NCBI GenBank assembly: GCA_023145835.1
Contig: JAGLDH010000113.1
Coordinates: forward strand, 1-33,854
Origin: Methylococcales bacterium
Lineage (GTDB): Bacteria > Pseudomonadota > Gammaproteobacteria > Methylococcales > Methylomonadaceae
Direction: 5' to 3'
DNA length: 33,854 bases
The position numbers and the translations under genes were made by a program. Of this stretch, positions 17,720-27,092 are shown in pieces (position 1 is the stretch's first letter; each line of letters opens with the position of its first letter). The notes beneath the pieces were generated by a model, which searched no databases, had not been told where the DNA came from, and worked only from the letters and a program-made list of their open reading frames with translations.

Positions 17720-18627
17720 AAGAAAATTTAGTTATTTTATTTGTCAATTATAATTGTGGGCAAGATATAGCAGATAATATTGAAAAAATAAACGCTATGA
17801 ACTTCAATTCATATCATGTTGAATATATCGTAGTGGATAATTGTTCAAAAGATAATTCAATTTCTTTTATTAGAAACTTAAAACTAGATAATATAAAGAT
17901 TATAATTAGTAATGAAAATATTGGCTTTGGAAGAGCATGTAACTTAGGATTAACAAATATTTCTTGTAAATACATATTACTTTTAAATCCCGACATTCAA
18001 TTATTTGATAATAGTATTAATAATCTAATCGATTTTGCAGATAAAAATGAAGAAGCTGGCATATATGGTGGGCTTACTATAAATGATACGGGCATCTGCG
18101 ATAATATGAACGCATGGCGAGAACCATCTTTATTAGGACTTACGTATTGGGCTTTTTTTTTAACGCGTCTTTTCCCAAACAGTGCAATCTTTAATCCAGA
18201 TAAGTACGTTGACTTCAACTGGGAGTATAAAACCAAAGTAGATGCCGTTTCCGGTTGTTTTTTCCTTATAAAAAATATTCTTTGGAAAAAACTCAAAGGG
18301 TTTGATCCTCGTTATTTCATGTATAGCGAAGAAATTGATTTGTGTAAAAGAGCAAGAAAAATAGGAGCCACCCCTTTAATTACAAATAGCTCTCAAATTA
18401 CTCATTTTGGAAGCCGTACCCTAACTAATGAAAAAAAATTATTTTTTTTATATCGCTCAAAATTAATATATTTTAAATCTAATTTCAATTATATTGAGTA
18501 TTTATTATCTATAATATTACTACTTTTAGCATTTTCATTTCGGGCGATAGCAAGCTTAGTTAAAATTAATATTACTGATGCTAAAATATGGGGTAATTTA
18601 ATAGTAAAATTACTTCCATTCGTATAA
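17716..18627 (+). CDS. Glycosyltransferase family 2, rhamnosyltransferase-like
   Basis: GT-A fold enzyme adding a sugar to the lipid-linked repeat unit. Motifs: VILFVNYN at the N terminus, EYIVVDNCSKDNS (nucleotide site), NENIGFGRACNLGL, then LLLNPDIQL as the metal-binding motif at about residues 91-99, and YSEEIDLCKRARKIGA at about 202-217 as the acceptor-side motif. A hydrophobic C-terminal segment (about 254-275) may anchor it to the membrane. The pattern fits the family that includes rhamnosyltransferases, but sugar specificity cannot be read. It overlaps the acetyltransferase gene by ATGA. Confidence 0.93.
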   Translation: MKENLVILFVNYNCGQDIADNIEKINAMNFNSYHVEYIVVDNCSKDNSISFIRNLKLDNIKIIISNENIGFGRACNLGLTNISCKYILLLNPDIQLFDNSINNLIDFADKNEEAGIYGGLTINDTGICDNMNAWREPSLLGLTYWAFFLTRLFPNSAIFNPDKYVDFNWEYKTKVDAVSGCFFLIKNILWKKLKGFDPRYFMYSEEIDLCKRARKIGATPLITNSSQITHFGSRTLTNEKKLFFLYRSKLIYFKSNFNYIEYLLSIILLLLAFSFRAIASLVKINITDAKIWGNLIVKLLPFV

Positions 18628-18753
18628 TCGATAATATTTTCTTCTTACCATTAGGTAATATTTATTATATACCAACCTATATTAAAACAATTACCTCTAT
18701 TAAAACCAAATAAAACTAAGAAACAAATAAACTTTTAAAGCATTTACTTAATA

Positions 18754-19806
18754 ATGAAAAATTTAGATTATTTTATTTCACTTGGAAGAAATAATAACTT
18801 TAACTTAATAAGGTTTATTTCTGCTTTGGCGGTAATTCTTAGTCATAGCTACCCGCTTTCCCTAGGCAAAACTGCTTTAGAACCATTTGAAAAAACTATT
18901 GGAATTAGCCTTGGAGAAATAGCTGTTCATATTTTTTTTGTCACAAGTGGTTTTTTAGTTACAGGTAGCTTAATAAGAAATAGAAATATTTTAGATTTTT
19001 TTCTATCGCGTATTCTCAGAATATTTCCAGCATTAATTGTCTCCGCTATATTTGTTGTCATTCTATGTGGAGTTACTGAAACAAAGTTATCACTTACCGA
19101 ATATTTTTCTGACTCACAAATCTATAACTATTTTATAACTAATTCAGTATTAATCATTAAAAGTGTAGTATATTTTTTACCTTCTGTTTTTATTGATAAC
19201 CCATATCCAAACGTTGTTAATGGCTCATTATGGTCTCTACCCTGGGAATTGAGAATGTACCTTATACTTGGAGGAAGTTTTTTTATTTTCAAAAAAAGAG
19301 CTGATTTCATCATACTAGGAATATACTCGATATCTCTCATATATTTTTTTTATAATGAATTTATTTTAGATATTGATATCTTATTTTTTTATCATTTATT
19401 TTATTTATCTATTCTTTTTTTCTCAGGGTCATTGCTATACATTTATGGCCATATTATCCCAATAAATTTTTTTATTTTTTTAGGTATACTTTTTCTATTA
19501 TTTTTATTAGTTATTTTTTTTGAACCTCATTATTTTAAGTTTTTTTACTATGTTTTATTCCCTTATATAGTTATTTATATAGCTTATGTACCAAAAGGTG
19601 CCATTAGAACATTTAATAAATTAGGAGATTATTCTTATGGTCTCTATATATATGCATTTCCTGTTCAGCAAATTATAGTTACATTATTTGATAAAATCAC
19701 TCCTCTTGAATTATTTAACTATTCTGTTCCTGTTACTCTTTTTCTTTCCATTTTTTCTTGGGGGCTTATTGAAAAACCCTCTCTCAAACTAAAAAGAAGG
19801 AAATAA
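18754..19806 (+). CDS. Acyltransferase family 3 (OafA/YrhL-like)
   Basis: Polytopic membrane O-acyltransferase of about ten helices that moves acyl groups, often acetyl, onto sugars. It shows the family opening NNFNLIRFISALAVILSHSYPLS (residues 14-36, with the conserved RF and H31), then FFVTSGFLVTGSL, and FFLSRILRIFPAL. NGSLWSLPWELRMY at about 155-168 is also characteristic. Length (350 aa) is usual for the stand-alone form. It follows a 126-bp gap after the glycosyltransferase gene and lies 3 bp before the next gene. With the hexapeptide acyltransferase it suggests a heavily acetylated polymer. Confidence 0.92.
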   Translation: MKNLDYFISLGRNNNFNLIRFISALAVILSHSYPLSLGKTALEPFEKTIGISLGEIAVHIFFVTSGFLVTGSLIRNRNILDFFLSRILRIFPALIVSAIFVVILCGVTETKLSLTEYFSDSQIYNYFITNSVLIIKSVVYFLPSVFIDNPYPNVVNGSLWSLPWELRMYLILGGSFFIFKKRADFIILGIYSISLIYFFYNEFILDIDILFFYHLFYLSILFFSGSLLYIYGHIIPINFFIFLGILFLLFLLVIFFEPHYFKFFYYVLFPYIVIYIAYVPKGAIRTFNKLGDYSYGLYIYAFPVQQIIVTLFDKITPLELFNYSVPVTLFLSIFSWGLIEKPSLKLKRRK

Positions 19807-19809
19807 ACT

Positions 19810-21099
19810 ATGACTTCAATTATTATTCCTGCTCATAATGAAGAGTTTTATATTTCTAAATGTTTAGAACCATTATTAGAATATACTTCAAAGTATCATG
19901 AGCTACAGATTATTGTTATTTGTAATAATTGTATAGATAATACTGTCTCTATCGTTAAATCATTTGAACCTATAGTAATTTGTATTGATACCGATATTGC
20001 CTCAAAAACCAATGCTATTAATGAGGGTGAAAAAATTGCTAATAGCTACCCAAGAATCTATTTAGATGCAGATATTATTTTAAATATTAATTCTATTGAG
20101 GCTATTATTAAACTATTCTCTAATAAAAATTGTCTGGCTGGCTCTGTTGAAGCCAAAATGGACTTTTCTAATAGCTCTTTTTTTGTTAAAGCTTTTTATG
20201 ATATCTGGTTATCCTTACCTTACTGTAAAGCTGGCATGATCGGTAGTGGAATCTATGCATTATCTGAAAAAGGTCGATCACGATTTGGTGAATTCCCTGA
20301 TATTATTGCTGATGATGGTTATGTAAGATGCTTATTTAATGAAAATGAACGGATGATTACAAAGGGAAATTTTTCTCTTGTTACTGCTCCTTATGATTTA
20401 TTTAGCTTAATTAAAATCAAAACTCGCTCTAGACTTGGTAGATATCAATTAAAAGATAAATTTCCTAATCTATTAGTCAATGAAACTAAAGATTACCAAG
20501 GAGTTGTTAAAAGGCATTTATTTAATTTCACGCTGTGGCCCAAGCTTATTATATACCTTGGAGTTAACACTGTTTCTCGTCTACGAGCAAAATATCAATA
20601 TTTGACTAAACAAACAAAATGGGAAAGAGATGATTCAAATAGAAGTAAAAAAAATAAAAAAGCTCTGTTTATTTCATCTTGTGGTGGACATTGGAAACAA
20701 ATGCGCCGTCTCGAACCAGCTTTTGAAGGGGTCATTAAATATTATGCATCGACAGATAGTGGTTATGCCCAATTTGTACCAAATGAGATATTTTATTCGC
20801 TTCCTGATGCATCAATGTGGAATAAATTTCGTTTAATTTGGCAAGCTGTTTCTGTTTTATGGTTATTAATAAAAACACGCCCTGATGTAGTCATTACAAC
20901 AGGAGCCTCTGTTGGTTTTTTTGCTCTTTTTTTTGCAAAAAAACTAAATATAAAAACCATTTGGTTAGATAGTTTAGCTAACGCCGAAAACATGTCTTTA
21001 AGTGGTATCAAAGTTAGACCATATGCTGACTTATGGTTGACTCAATGGGAACATTTGGCAAAACCTAAAGGCCCTCATTTTTATGGTGCTGTTTTATGA
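19810..21099 (+). CDS. GT2 glycosyltransferase fused to Alg14/PssD-like UDP-sugar transferase subunit
   Basis: Two enzymes in one chain. Residues 1 to about 265 are a GT-A family 2 domain: IIIPAHNEE at 4-12, YLDADII with the D86-A-D88 metal motif, and IADDGYVRC at about 166-174. Residues about 284-429 resemble the Alg14/Cps14F/PssD membrane-anchor subunit: FISSCGGHWKQMRRL at 287-301, DVVITTGASVGF, and SLANAENMSLSG. The linker WERDDSNRSKKNKK is charged and low-complexity. The frame is continuous across the junction. The catalytic partner of the second half is the next gene, which starts inside its stop (ATGA). AGGA 8 bp before ATG supports the start. Together they could add two successive sugars. 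Confidence 0.88.
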   Translation: MTSIIIPAHNEEFYISKCLEPLLEYTSKYHELQIIVICNNCIDNTVSIVKSFEPIVICIDTDIASKTNAINEGEKIANSYPRIYLDADIILNINSIEAIIKLFSNKNCLAGSVEAKMDFSNSSFFVKAFYDIWLSLPYCKAGMIGSGIYALSEKGRSRFGEFPDIIADDGYVRCLFNENERMITKGNFSLVTAPYDLFSLIKIKTRSRLGRYQLKDKFPNLLVNETKDYQGVVKRHLFNFTLWPKLIIYLGVNTVSRLRAKYQYLTKQTKWERDDSNRSKKNKKALFISSCGGHWKQMRRLEPAFEGVIKYYASTDSGYAQFVPNEIFYSLPDASMWNKFRLIWQAVSVLWLLIKTRPDVVITTGASVGFFALFFAKKLNIKTIWLDSLANAENMSLSGIKVRPYADLWLTQWEHLAKPKGPHFYGAVL

Positions 21100-21581
21100 T
21101 TTTTGTTACTGTTGGATCACAACTTCCTTTTGATCGATTAATAAAAACAATTGATCAATGGGCAGAAACTAATTATATCGGACAGAAAATTTTCGCTCAA
21201 ATTGGAAAGTCTGGTTATACACCAAAAAACATTGATTTTTCACAAACTATATCCCCAGATAATTATAATGAACATTTTACAAATGCTGATTTAATTATTG
21301 CCCATGCTGGAATGGGGACCATTATTAGTGCTTTAGAACATGGAAAGTTACTAATAATATTACCTAGACTTGCTTGTAATGGCGAACATCGTAATGATCA
21401 TCAACTTGCAACATCAAAACATTTTTCAAATTTTGAAAATATTTATGTAGTTAATAATGAAAATGAATTATTACTCACAATAAATAATTTAGTTAATCAA
21501 AAAACTCTATCTGTCAAAAAAGATTTAAAAGAAGTTTCAAGTAAACTGATTTCTGTTATAAAACAATTTATTAGCGATTAA
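21096..21581 (+). CDS. Alg13/PssE-like glycosyltransferase subunit (GT28 C-terminal)
   Basis: Catalytic half of a two-part UDP-sugar transferase. It has the family opening MIFVTVGSQLPFDRLI, then ADLIIAHAGMGTIISALEHGK at about residues 64-84, and PRLACNGEHRNDHQL at about 90-104, the UDP-sugar-binding motif of the GT28 C-terminal fold. Length (161 aa) matches Cps14G/PssE proteins. It overlaps the preceding fusion gene by four bases, as expected for a partner of its Alg14-like half. A 64-bp gap precedes the exosortase gene. Confidence 0.93.
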   Translation: MIFVTVGSQLPFDRLIKTIDQWAETNYIGQKIFAQIGKSGYTPKNIDFSQTISPDNYNEHFTNADLIIAHAGMGTIISALEHGKLLIILPRLACNGEHRNDHQLATSKHFSNFENIYVVNNENELLLTINNLVNQKTLSVKKDLKEVSSKLISVIKQFISD

Positions 21582-21645
21582 TATGATAGCGCATTATATT
21601 CAATCATTTATTATAAATAGACTAGTTTCTAGGAGAATGTAGATT

Positions 21646-23184
21646 TTGAATACATTTATAAATAAAAATTATTTCTTTATTTTATTATCCTTTATTCTAG
21701 TATTAAGTTTATATTGGAATGTTTTTTCTGATCTTATTGATATCTGGGATAGTAAGGAAGAATACAGCCATGGTTACATGCTACCTTTTGTTGCTTTATA
21801 TTTTATCTGGCTACAAAAGGATTTGATTTTATCTATTAAGTTTAATCCTTCGTATTTTGGTTTTGCAATGAGTTTTTTTGCATTAACAATCTATTTTATT
21901 GGCATTGTTGGTGATGTCTATTCTTTACTTAGATTTTCATTTATTTTTCTTTTAATTGCTATAGCCCTTTCTATTGGCGGCTTTAAAGTTACACGGTTAT
22001 TATTAGTCCCTTTATTGTTACTCGTTTTTTCCTTTCCTTTACCTCCCGTAGTACAAGCAGGTTTAACATCTAAACTACAACTCATCTCTTCCCAGCTAGG
22101 TGTTTCTTTTATTAGAGCTTGTGAGATTCCTGTTTTTTTAGAAGGCAATGTAATTGATTTAGGTAACTACAAATTACAAGTAGTTGAAGCTTGTAGTGGA
22201 CTTAGATATTTATTCCCGCTGATGAGTTTAGCTTTCATCTGTGCGTATATGTATCAAGTTACTTTTTGGAAGCGCGCTATTTTATTTTTAACATCTATTC
22301 CTGTTACTGTTTTAATGAATAGTTTTAGAATTGGTATAATTGGACTTTTAGTCGACAATTGGGGAATAACGATGGCCGAGGGATTCATTCATGATTTTGA
22401 AGGATGGATCGTTTTTATGGCATGTTTTATCATTTTATTTTTTGTGATGTGGTTACTGTCTTGGACTGAACGAAAAGAAAGAGGCTGGGAAAGTGTGTTT
22501 GGCTTAATTGTACCTGCTCCTGAAGCTCAAGAGGCTACTTTAATAAGTACTACACCTAATTATTCACCCTTAATAAGTGTATTGCTTCTACTCACTATTA
22601 CAATTATCGCAATTAAACCGCTTGGTGAAATTGAAGATATCATACCTGACCGTAAAAGTTTTAATGAGTTTCCATCACAGTTATCCGGTTGGTCAGGCGT
22701 ATCAGTCAATATGGATCAGAACACAATTGATTTCCTAGGCTTATCAGATTATGTTTTAATGAATTTCAACAACCCTAGCAAAACATCTCAAGTTAATTTT
22801 TATATTGCTTATTATCAAACTCAAAAACATGGCGCCGTACCTCATTCACCTAAACTATGTATTCCTGGTGGTGGTTGGTTAATTACAGATATCAGTGAGT
22901 CTAGTTTCAAGGGCATTGAATTTAATCGTGTTATTATTTCAAAAGATAAAATACAACAATTAGTTTATTATTGGTATAGACAAAGAGGAAAGGATATTGC
23001 CAATGAATATGCTTTAAAATGGAACACATTTATCGGTGCATTCCAATATAAAAGAACTGATGGTGCTTTAATCCGACTAACAACAACGTTAAGTGCTAAT
23101 GAAACTGTAGAAAATGCAGATGAGAGGTTACAAAAATTCATTTCATCGATAAATGAAAAGATACCTGAGTATGTTCCTGACTAA
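21646..23184 (+). CDS. xrtA: Exosortase A fused to EpsI domain
   Basis: Membrane transpeptidase-like enzyme that processes PEP-CTERM proteins. Residues 1 to about 275 form the polytopic exosortase domain with its catalytic residues visible: C183 in VVEACSGLRYLFP, R228 in MNSFRIGIIG, and H249 in FIHDFEGW. EYSHGYMLPF at 39-48 is another family motif. Residues about 330-512 are the EpsI domain, with SPKLCIPGGGW at 401-411. Fusion of EpsH- and EpsI-type parts is known in this superfamily. The start is TTG at 21646, preceded by AGGAG ten bases upstream; the first in-frame ATG lies at residue 45, inside a conserved motif, so TTG is right. It is the last gene of the plus-strand arm. Confidence 0.95.
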   Translation: MNTFINKNYFFILLSFILVLSLYWNVFSDLIDIWDSKEEYSHGYMLPFVALYFIWLQKDLILSIKFNPSYFGFAMSFFALTIYFIGIVGDVYSLLRFSFIFLLIAIALSIGGFKVTRLLLVPLLLLVFSFPLPPVVQAGLTSKLQLISSQLGVSFIRACEIPVFLEGNVIDLGNYKLQVVEACSGLRYLFPLMSLAFICAYMYQVTFWKRAILFLTSIPVTVLMNSFRIGIIGLLVDNWGITMAEGFIHDFEGWIVFMACFIILFFVMWLLSWTERKERGWESVFGLIVPAPEAQEATLISTTPNYSPLISVLLLLTITIIAIKPLGEIEDIIPDRKSFNEFPSQLSGWSGVSVNMDQNTIDFLGLSDYVLMNFNNPSKTSQVNFYIAYYQTQKHGAVPHSPKLCIPGGGWLITDISESSFKGIEFNRVIISKDKIQQLVYYWYRQRGKDIANEYALKWNTFIGAFQYKRTDGALIRLTTTLSANETVENADERLQKFISSINEKIPEYVPD

Positions 23185-23208
23185 AGGCAATAAATCTACT
23201 AAAATAAA

Positions 23209-23235
23209 TTTAACTCCAACTCCAACTCAGTTAAA
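23209..23235. terminator. Weak hairpin at the convergence of the two arms
   Basis: TTTAACT (23209-23215) pairs with AGTTAAA (23229-23235) around a loop with a tandem CTCCAA repeat. It lies in the 46-bp space between the convergent xrtA and ATPase genes, overlapping the ATPase stop codon. A short, AT-rich stem, so weak evidence. Confidence 0.35.
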
Positions 23236-24127
23236 CTTTAGCAAGGTCTATACTATTTTCACTCATAATACTTTTTCTAATTTTTTCAAATATTTCACCT
23301 TTATGGGAAATAATGGGAGTAATCCCACCCAATTTTTTTTCTTTAATAACTTCAATTACCGTTTGAAGAGATACAATCTTTTCATCTTCGGCAAAGCCAT
23401 ATAATAATGATAAATCACAAATATTATTTATTAGCCTAGGAACTCCAGCCGTAAAATAATAGATAGCTAAGCAAGCAGAAGGTGTAAATAGTTGAGTACT
23501 CCCTCCTGCAATTAATAAACGATAATAAATATATTTCTTAGTTTCTTCAAGATTCAACGGATTTAAGTTATAGCCTACAGATACCCGTTGCGCAAATTGT
23601 ATCAATTCTGGTGCTTGTAGTTTTTTTAACAACTCTGGTTGCCCGACTAAAACTATCTGTAACATCACATCTTGACCAACATTTATATTAGACAACAATC
23701 GCAGCTCTTCTAGTGTTTGCAAATCCATATTTTGTGCTTCGTCAACAATCAGTATTACGCGATGCCCCTTCTGATATTGTTGTTCTATAAATCTTACAAA
23801 CTTTTGATATCGTTCTGCTTTATCGCGAGATTCATGCTCTACTCCAAATGCAGAAAGAACCCATGTTAATAAATCACCAAAGGCAGTGTGCGTATTTGAA
23901 ATCAACCCAACATCACAATCTTCACCAATTGTATTGAGTATATGTCGTACTAGTGTAGTTTTCCCAGCACCAATTGCACCTGTAATTACTGTAAATCCTG
24001 CCTGACTCATTAAACCATATTTTAATACAGTTAATGCTTTCTTATGATTAGAACTTAAATATAGAAATTCAGGATCAGGTGTCAATGAAAAAGGCTTTTT
24101 AACCAGCCCAAAAAAACTTGTGTACAT
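23231..24127 (-). CDS. XrtA system-associated ATPase (ExeA/GspA-like AAA)
   Basis: Cytoplasmic or peripheral AAA ATPase that accompanies exosortase A polysaccharide clusters (TIGR03015 type). The opening MYTSFFGLVKKPFSLTPDP is diagnostic. The Walker A motif is GAIGAGKT at residues 51-58, Walker B is VILIVDEAQ near 119-127, and the sensor region VGQPELLKKL is at about 162-171. The C-terminal winged region contains GVPRLINNICDLSLLYGFAE. At 298 aa it is somewhat shorter than the family members I know. Its exact role in assembly is unknown. It is the last gene of the minus-strand arm, 262 bp after the kinase gene. Confidence 0.93.
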   Translation of the reverse strand: MYTSFFGLVKKPFSLTPDPEFLYLSSNHKKALTVLKYGLMSQAGFTVITGAIGAGKTTLVRHILNTIGEDCDVGLISNTHTAFGDLLTWVLSAFGVEHESRDKAERYQKFVRFIEQQYQKGHRVILIVDEAQNMDLQTLEELRLLSNINVGQDVMLQIVLVGQPELLKKLQAPELIQFAQRVSVGYNLNPLNLEETKKYIYYRLLIAGGSTQLFTPSACLAIYYFTAGVPRLINNICDLSLLYGFAEDEKIVSLQTVIEVIKEKKLGGITPIISHKGEIFEKIRKSIMSENSIDLAKV

Positions 24128-24225
24128 AATTCAATTTTAGTATCAACTTATAAAATCACAATATTATATATATTTAAAGCTAAATAGTTTTAACGGCCTA
24201 AAAAAATCGTAACCTTTTCTTATAT

Positions 24226-24249
24226 ATGAGTTCAAATACTTGAACTCAT
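24226..24249. repeat. 10-bp inverted repeat between kinase and ATPase genes
   Basis: ATGAGTTCAA (24226-24235) and TTGAACTCAT (24240-24249) form a perfect stem with a 4-nt loop. On the plus strand it runs into a short T-run, but no plus-strand gene ends here. On the minus strand it sits between two genes and may stall, process or protect the transcript. Confidence 0.55.
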
Positions 24250-24389
24250 TTTAGATCTTCAACTTTATTGCCTATCTATCCACAAAGCTCTTTATACAGA
24301 CAAGACAACAACAAACTATTTAACGCCATTACCCTATGAGCATTTGTTTTAAAAAAAACCAGTCTTTTTTCTCTTATCACTAATTGTTA

Positions 24390-25193
24390 TTAATAATAAC
24401 TCTGATGATCAGGAGGGTTTTCACTTTTATTAAGTACTGTCCCTAAAAGATTAGTTCCAGACAGCATTTGTATTGATTTTTTGATTTCAGCTTCAGTATT
24501 TCCACCATCCTCCACGACTAGCAATACAGAATCATAATAATCCATACTTGCTAAAACATCATCTGCAGCAAGAACTGGAGGCATATCAAAAATAATTATT
24601 CGAGATTTATATCGTTTTTTTATTTCATCTGCAAGCTCTTGCATTTTCAAACCTGACACCATTTCTGACGACCCAGCGGCTTCACCACGTCCAGGAAGTA
24701 CGACCAACCGATCAATTCCAGCTGGGTTTATTAATATATCAGAGAGTGGAATATCAGACAAAATATAGTCTTTTAACCCTACTTTTACTTGAAAATCAAA
24801 ATACCAATGTATCTTGGGATATTTAAGATCTAAATCAACTAATAATATAGTTTGATTGACTTCCATTGCCATTGCTATTGCAAGATTTACTGCAACCATT
24901 GACTTCCCAGCACCTTGAGTAGCTCCAGTTACAGCAAGGCTATTCCAATTATTTTTTCGGAGTTGCTTTAAAACTTTTGTTCGTAACATTTTAAAGACTG
25001 AAGCTTCAGGCGAATATTTTTGTTGCGCTATAATTCTACGTTGAATCAATTCCTCATGATTTAACTCTTGAACTTGCGTCTGTGTATAAACTATCTCAAC
25101 TTTATTAGATGATTTGCCGATAGGCGCCATTTTTTTAAAGCTCTTTTTTGTATTGAGTTGAGCTTTTTCCATTGCTTTTTCAATTCGATCCAC
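24390..25193 (-). CDS. XrtA-associated tyrosine autokinase (BY-kinase)
   Basis: Cytoplasmic bacterial tyrosine kinase paired with the chain-length protein to control polymer length and export. It begins with MDRIEKAMEKA, frequent in this family (TIGR03018 type). Walker A is GATQGAGKS at residues 90-98, Walker A' is ILLVDLDLKYP at 116-126, and the Walker B-like motif is IIIFDMPPV at about 190-200. The C-terminal tail ends in HQSYY, only two tyrosines, a short phosphorylation cluster. The start is GTG at 25191-25193 with GGAGG four bases upstream. It follows the Wzz-type gene after a 305-bp AT-rich gap. Known kinases of this class need the chain-length partner for activity. Confidence 0.92.
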   Translation of the reverse strand: MDRIEKAMEKAQLNTKKSFKKMAPIGKSSNKVEIVYTQTQVQELNHEELIQRRIIAQQKYSPEASVFKMLRTKVLKQLRKNNWNSLAVTGATQGAGKSMVAVNLAIAMAMEVNQTILLVDLDLKYPKIHWYFDFQVKVGLKDYILSDIPLSDILINPAGIDRLVVLPGRGEAAGSSEMVSGLKMQELADEIKKRYKSRIIIFDMPPVLAADDVLASMDYYDSVLLVVEDGGNTEAEIKKSIQMLSGTNLLGTVLNKSENPPDHQSYY

Positions 25194-25498
25194 GTCACCT
25201 CCAACTATGCGTATTTCTACTCATTTTCTCTACTAACATACAAGACAAAATATGTATTCTAAGTAAAGTTATAAAAATTATTAAAATTAAACTTCCTGAT
25301 TTATTAAACTATAGCTTATAAAATATAAACCAACTATTATCCGAAATCATTCTGTATCTTTACTCTACCTACTTTTAAAAACGTTAAATGTCCTACATAT
25401 ATCTATATATCATTTAAATTGATACATAAATAATCTTTAAAAAATACTGTTTAAAATAATTTCAACCGCTAGATCATCCACATAATAATTTTAATAAA
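25194..25498. other. AT-rich gap between chain-length and kinase genes
   Basis: No gene is visible. The sequence is very AT-rich, with alternating TA runs near 25398-25415. It may carry an internal promoter for the kinase and ATPase genes; the kinase ribosome binding site is at its edge. Nothing else was seen. Confidence 0.4.
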
Positions 25499-27085
25499 TC
25501 AAGACAATGCTACCAACTCTAACTTATGTAGCAATCTGAACCATAAAACATCTAAATTCATGTATAAAATATGAACAGCTACGACCATTCCTATAAAAAT
25601 CAACCCCCCAAGAATGAAAAAGTTAATTTTATTTCTATGTGCTTCTGTTATATCTTCTTCAGTAACTATATAAGGGATAACAACTAAAGGTTCAACTCCA
25701 GTGACTTTATATAAAGCTCTCTGCCCTCTAATACCCCCCCTCATTATCTCTATAAGATAGCCAAAACCTAATCCTCCACAAAGAGATAAAATAAATCCTA
25801 TAAATAATATCTTTAACCGATCAGGTTTATCTGGGTTTCTTGGTATTCTAGGCGGTTCCAAAATAGAAAATTTTTCAGCCTTTTGTTCTTCTTCTAATGT
25901 TTGAGCTATTTTAGCATCCATATACTTAGCCTTTAAATCATCATACTTCGACTGATGCCCCTGCAAATCTCTCAACAAATCATTGTAGCCACGTTCAACT
26001 TGGTGAGTCTGAGAAACATTTAGCTCAAGTTTTTTTAATGAATTAACGAGTTCCTTCTGTAATTTTTTTATATTTCCTATCTCAACATTTGCCAATTGTA
26101 ATTCACTTGTTAACTGAAAATATATTGGATTATTACCACTTCCTTGCAAATTTGTTGAAGTATTATCTGTTTTTTTAAAGTTCGATATTTTTCGCTTTAT
26201 GGCTTTCACATCAGGATGAGATTCTGAATACCTACTTAACAACCTAGAATATTCAGCCTTTAATCCAGGTAATGATATAGGAGCGGTTTGCCTATTTTTT
26301 CCTGGTACAGATAAAACAACATTAGTCATTGCTAATTGTGAACGAAGACTAGATTTACGCTCACCTAGCATTTTTAGTTGCAGTCTTAACTGCTGTAAGT
26401 CATTTTCAATTCTAGTAATTGATGACAAGCTAACAGGAAGAAGCTCAGGAAGACTTTGGCTATATTTATCTTTATATTCAGCTAATTTACTTTCAATAAT
26501 TTGTATTTCTTGCTTATATTTATTAGATTCTTCTTTCAAAAAACCCGATGTTTCTTTTGCCCTCTGAGTTCTTGATCGTGCATTCTCAGATAGAAATGAT
26601 GTTACAAGCTCATTTGCCACTTTTTGGGCTAGTACAGGGCTTCTATCATCAAAAGAAAGGTTGAAGGCCAAGGTTGCCTTTGATTTTCTGCCCTCACTAA
26701 TAACATCAGCACTAATAACATCCAACACGACATTTTCACTGAATGTTTCAGCCATTTCTGTCGGACTAAGTTTCCCTGCTTTATCTGAATATAAATTGAA
26801 TTTTGATATTATTTTATTAATATTATCAATTCTCATTATTTTTTGTTGAATCTGCTGAATCCTTTCATCAGCAAAACTCACAACTGTTGACTTAACAAGA
26901 TCAACAGGAATATGCTGTCGCTCAATTAATATAGTTGACTGTGATCGATAGACTGGAGGTAAAATTAAAGCAATTAATACACTTATTGATAATAAAATCA
27001 GTGTTGGAATAATTATATAATATTTTTGTCGCTTTGCTATCTGAATATAATCTTTTAACGATAGACTACTCTCTTCCATTTCCAT
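25499..27085 (-). CDS. XrtA system polysaccharide chain-length determinant (Wzz-like)
   Basis: Inner-membrane co-polymerase that sets chain length and links to the autokinase. TM1 lies at about residues 22-43, followed by LPPVYRSQSTILIERQHIP, the usual Wzz opening. The periplasmic part (about 45-425) is long and largely coiled coil, with SRLLSRYSESHPDVKAIKRK at about 278-297. IPRNPDKPDRLKILFIGFILS at about 413-433 is the proline-rich motif before TM2. After TM2 a short cytoplasmic part (RALYKVTGVEPLVVIPYI) is followed by a third hydrophobic segment (about 488-510), as in exosortase-linked versions (TIGR03007). Length 528 aa is normal. It starts 7 bp after the beta-barrel gene. Confidence 0.93.
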   Translation of the reverse strand: MEMEESSLSLKDYIQIAKRQKYYIIIPTLILLSISVLIALILPPVYRSQSTILIERQHIPVDLVKSTVVSFADERIQQIQQKIMRIDNINKIISKFNLYSDKAGKLSPTEMAETFSENVVLDVISADVISEGRKSKATLAFNLSFDDRSPVLAQKVANELVTSFLSENARSRTQRAKETSGFLKEESNKYKQEIQIIESKLAEYKDKYSQSLPELLPVSLSSITRIENDLQQLRLQLKMLGERKSSLRSQLAMTNVVLSVPGKNRQTAPISLPGLKAEYSRLLSRYSESHPDVKAIKRKISNFKKTDNTSTNLQGSGNNPIYFQLTSELQLANVEIGNIKKLQKELVNSLKKLELNVSQTHQVERGYNDLLRDLQGHQSKYDDLKAKYMDAKIAQTLEEEQKAEKFSILEPPRIPRNPDKPDRLKILFIGFILSLCGGLGFGYLIEIMRGGIRGQRALYKVTGVEPLVVIPYIVTEEDITEAHRNKINFFILGGLIFIGMVVAVHILYMNLDVLWFRLLHKLELVALS

Positions 27086-27092
27086 ATTTTAT

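Noticed and set aside
23205-23230. CTCCAA tandem repeat as a CRISPR or VNTR locus
   Set aside because: Only about two and a half units of six bases, so it is far too short.
23153-23404. Plus-strand frame across the xrtA/ATPase convergence
   Set aside because: Mostly antisense to the ATPase gene with low-complexity Asn/Phe/Thr composition.
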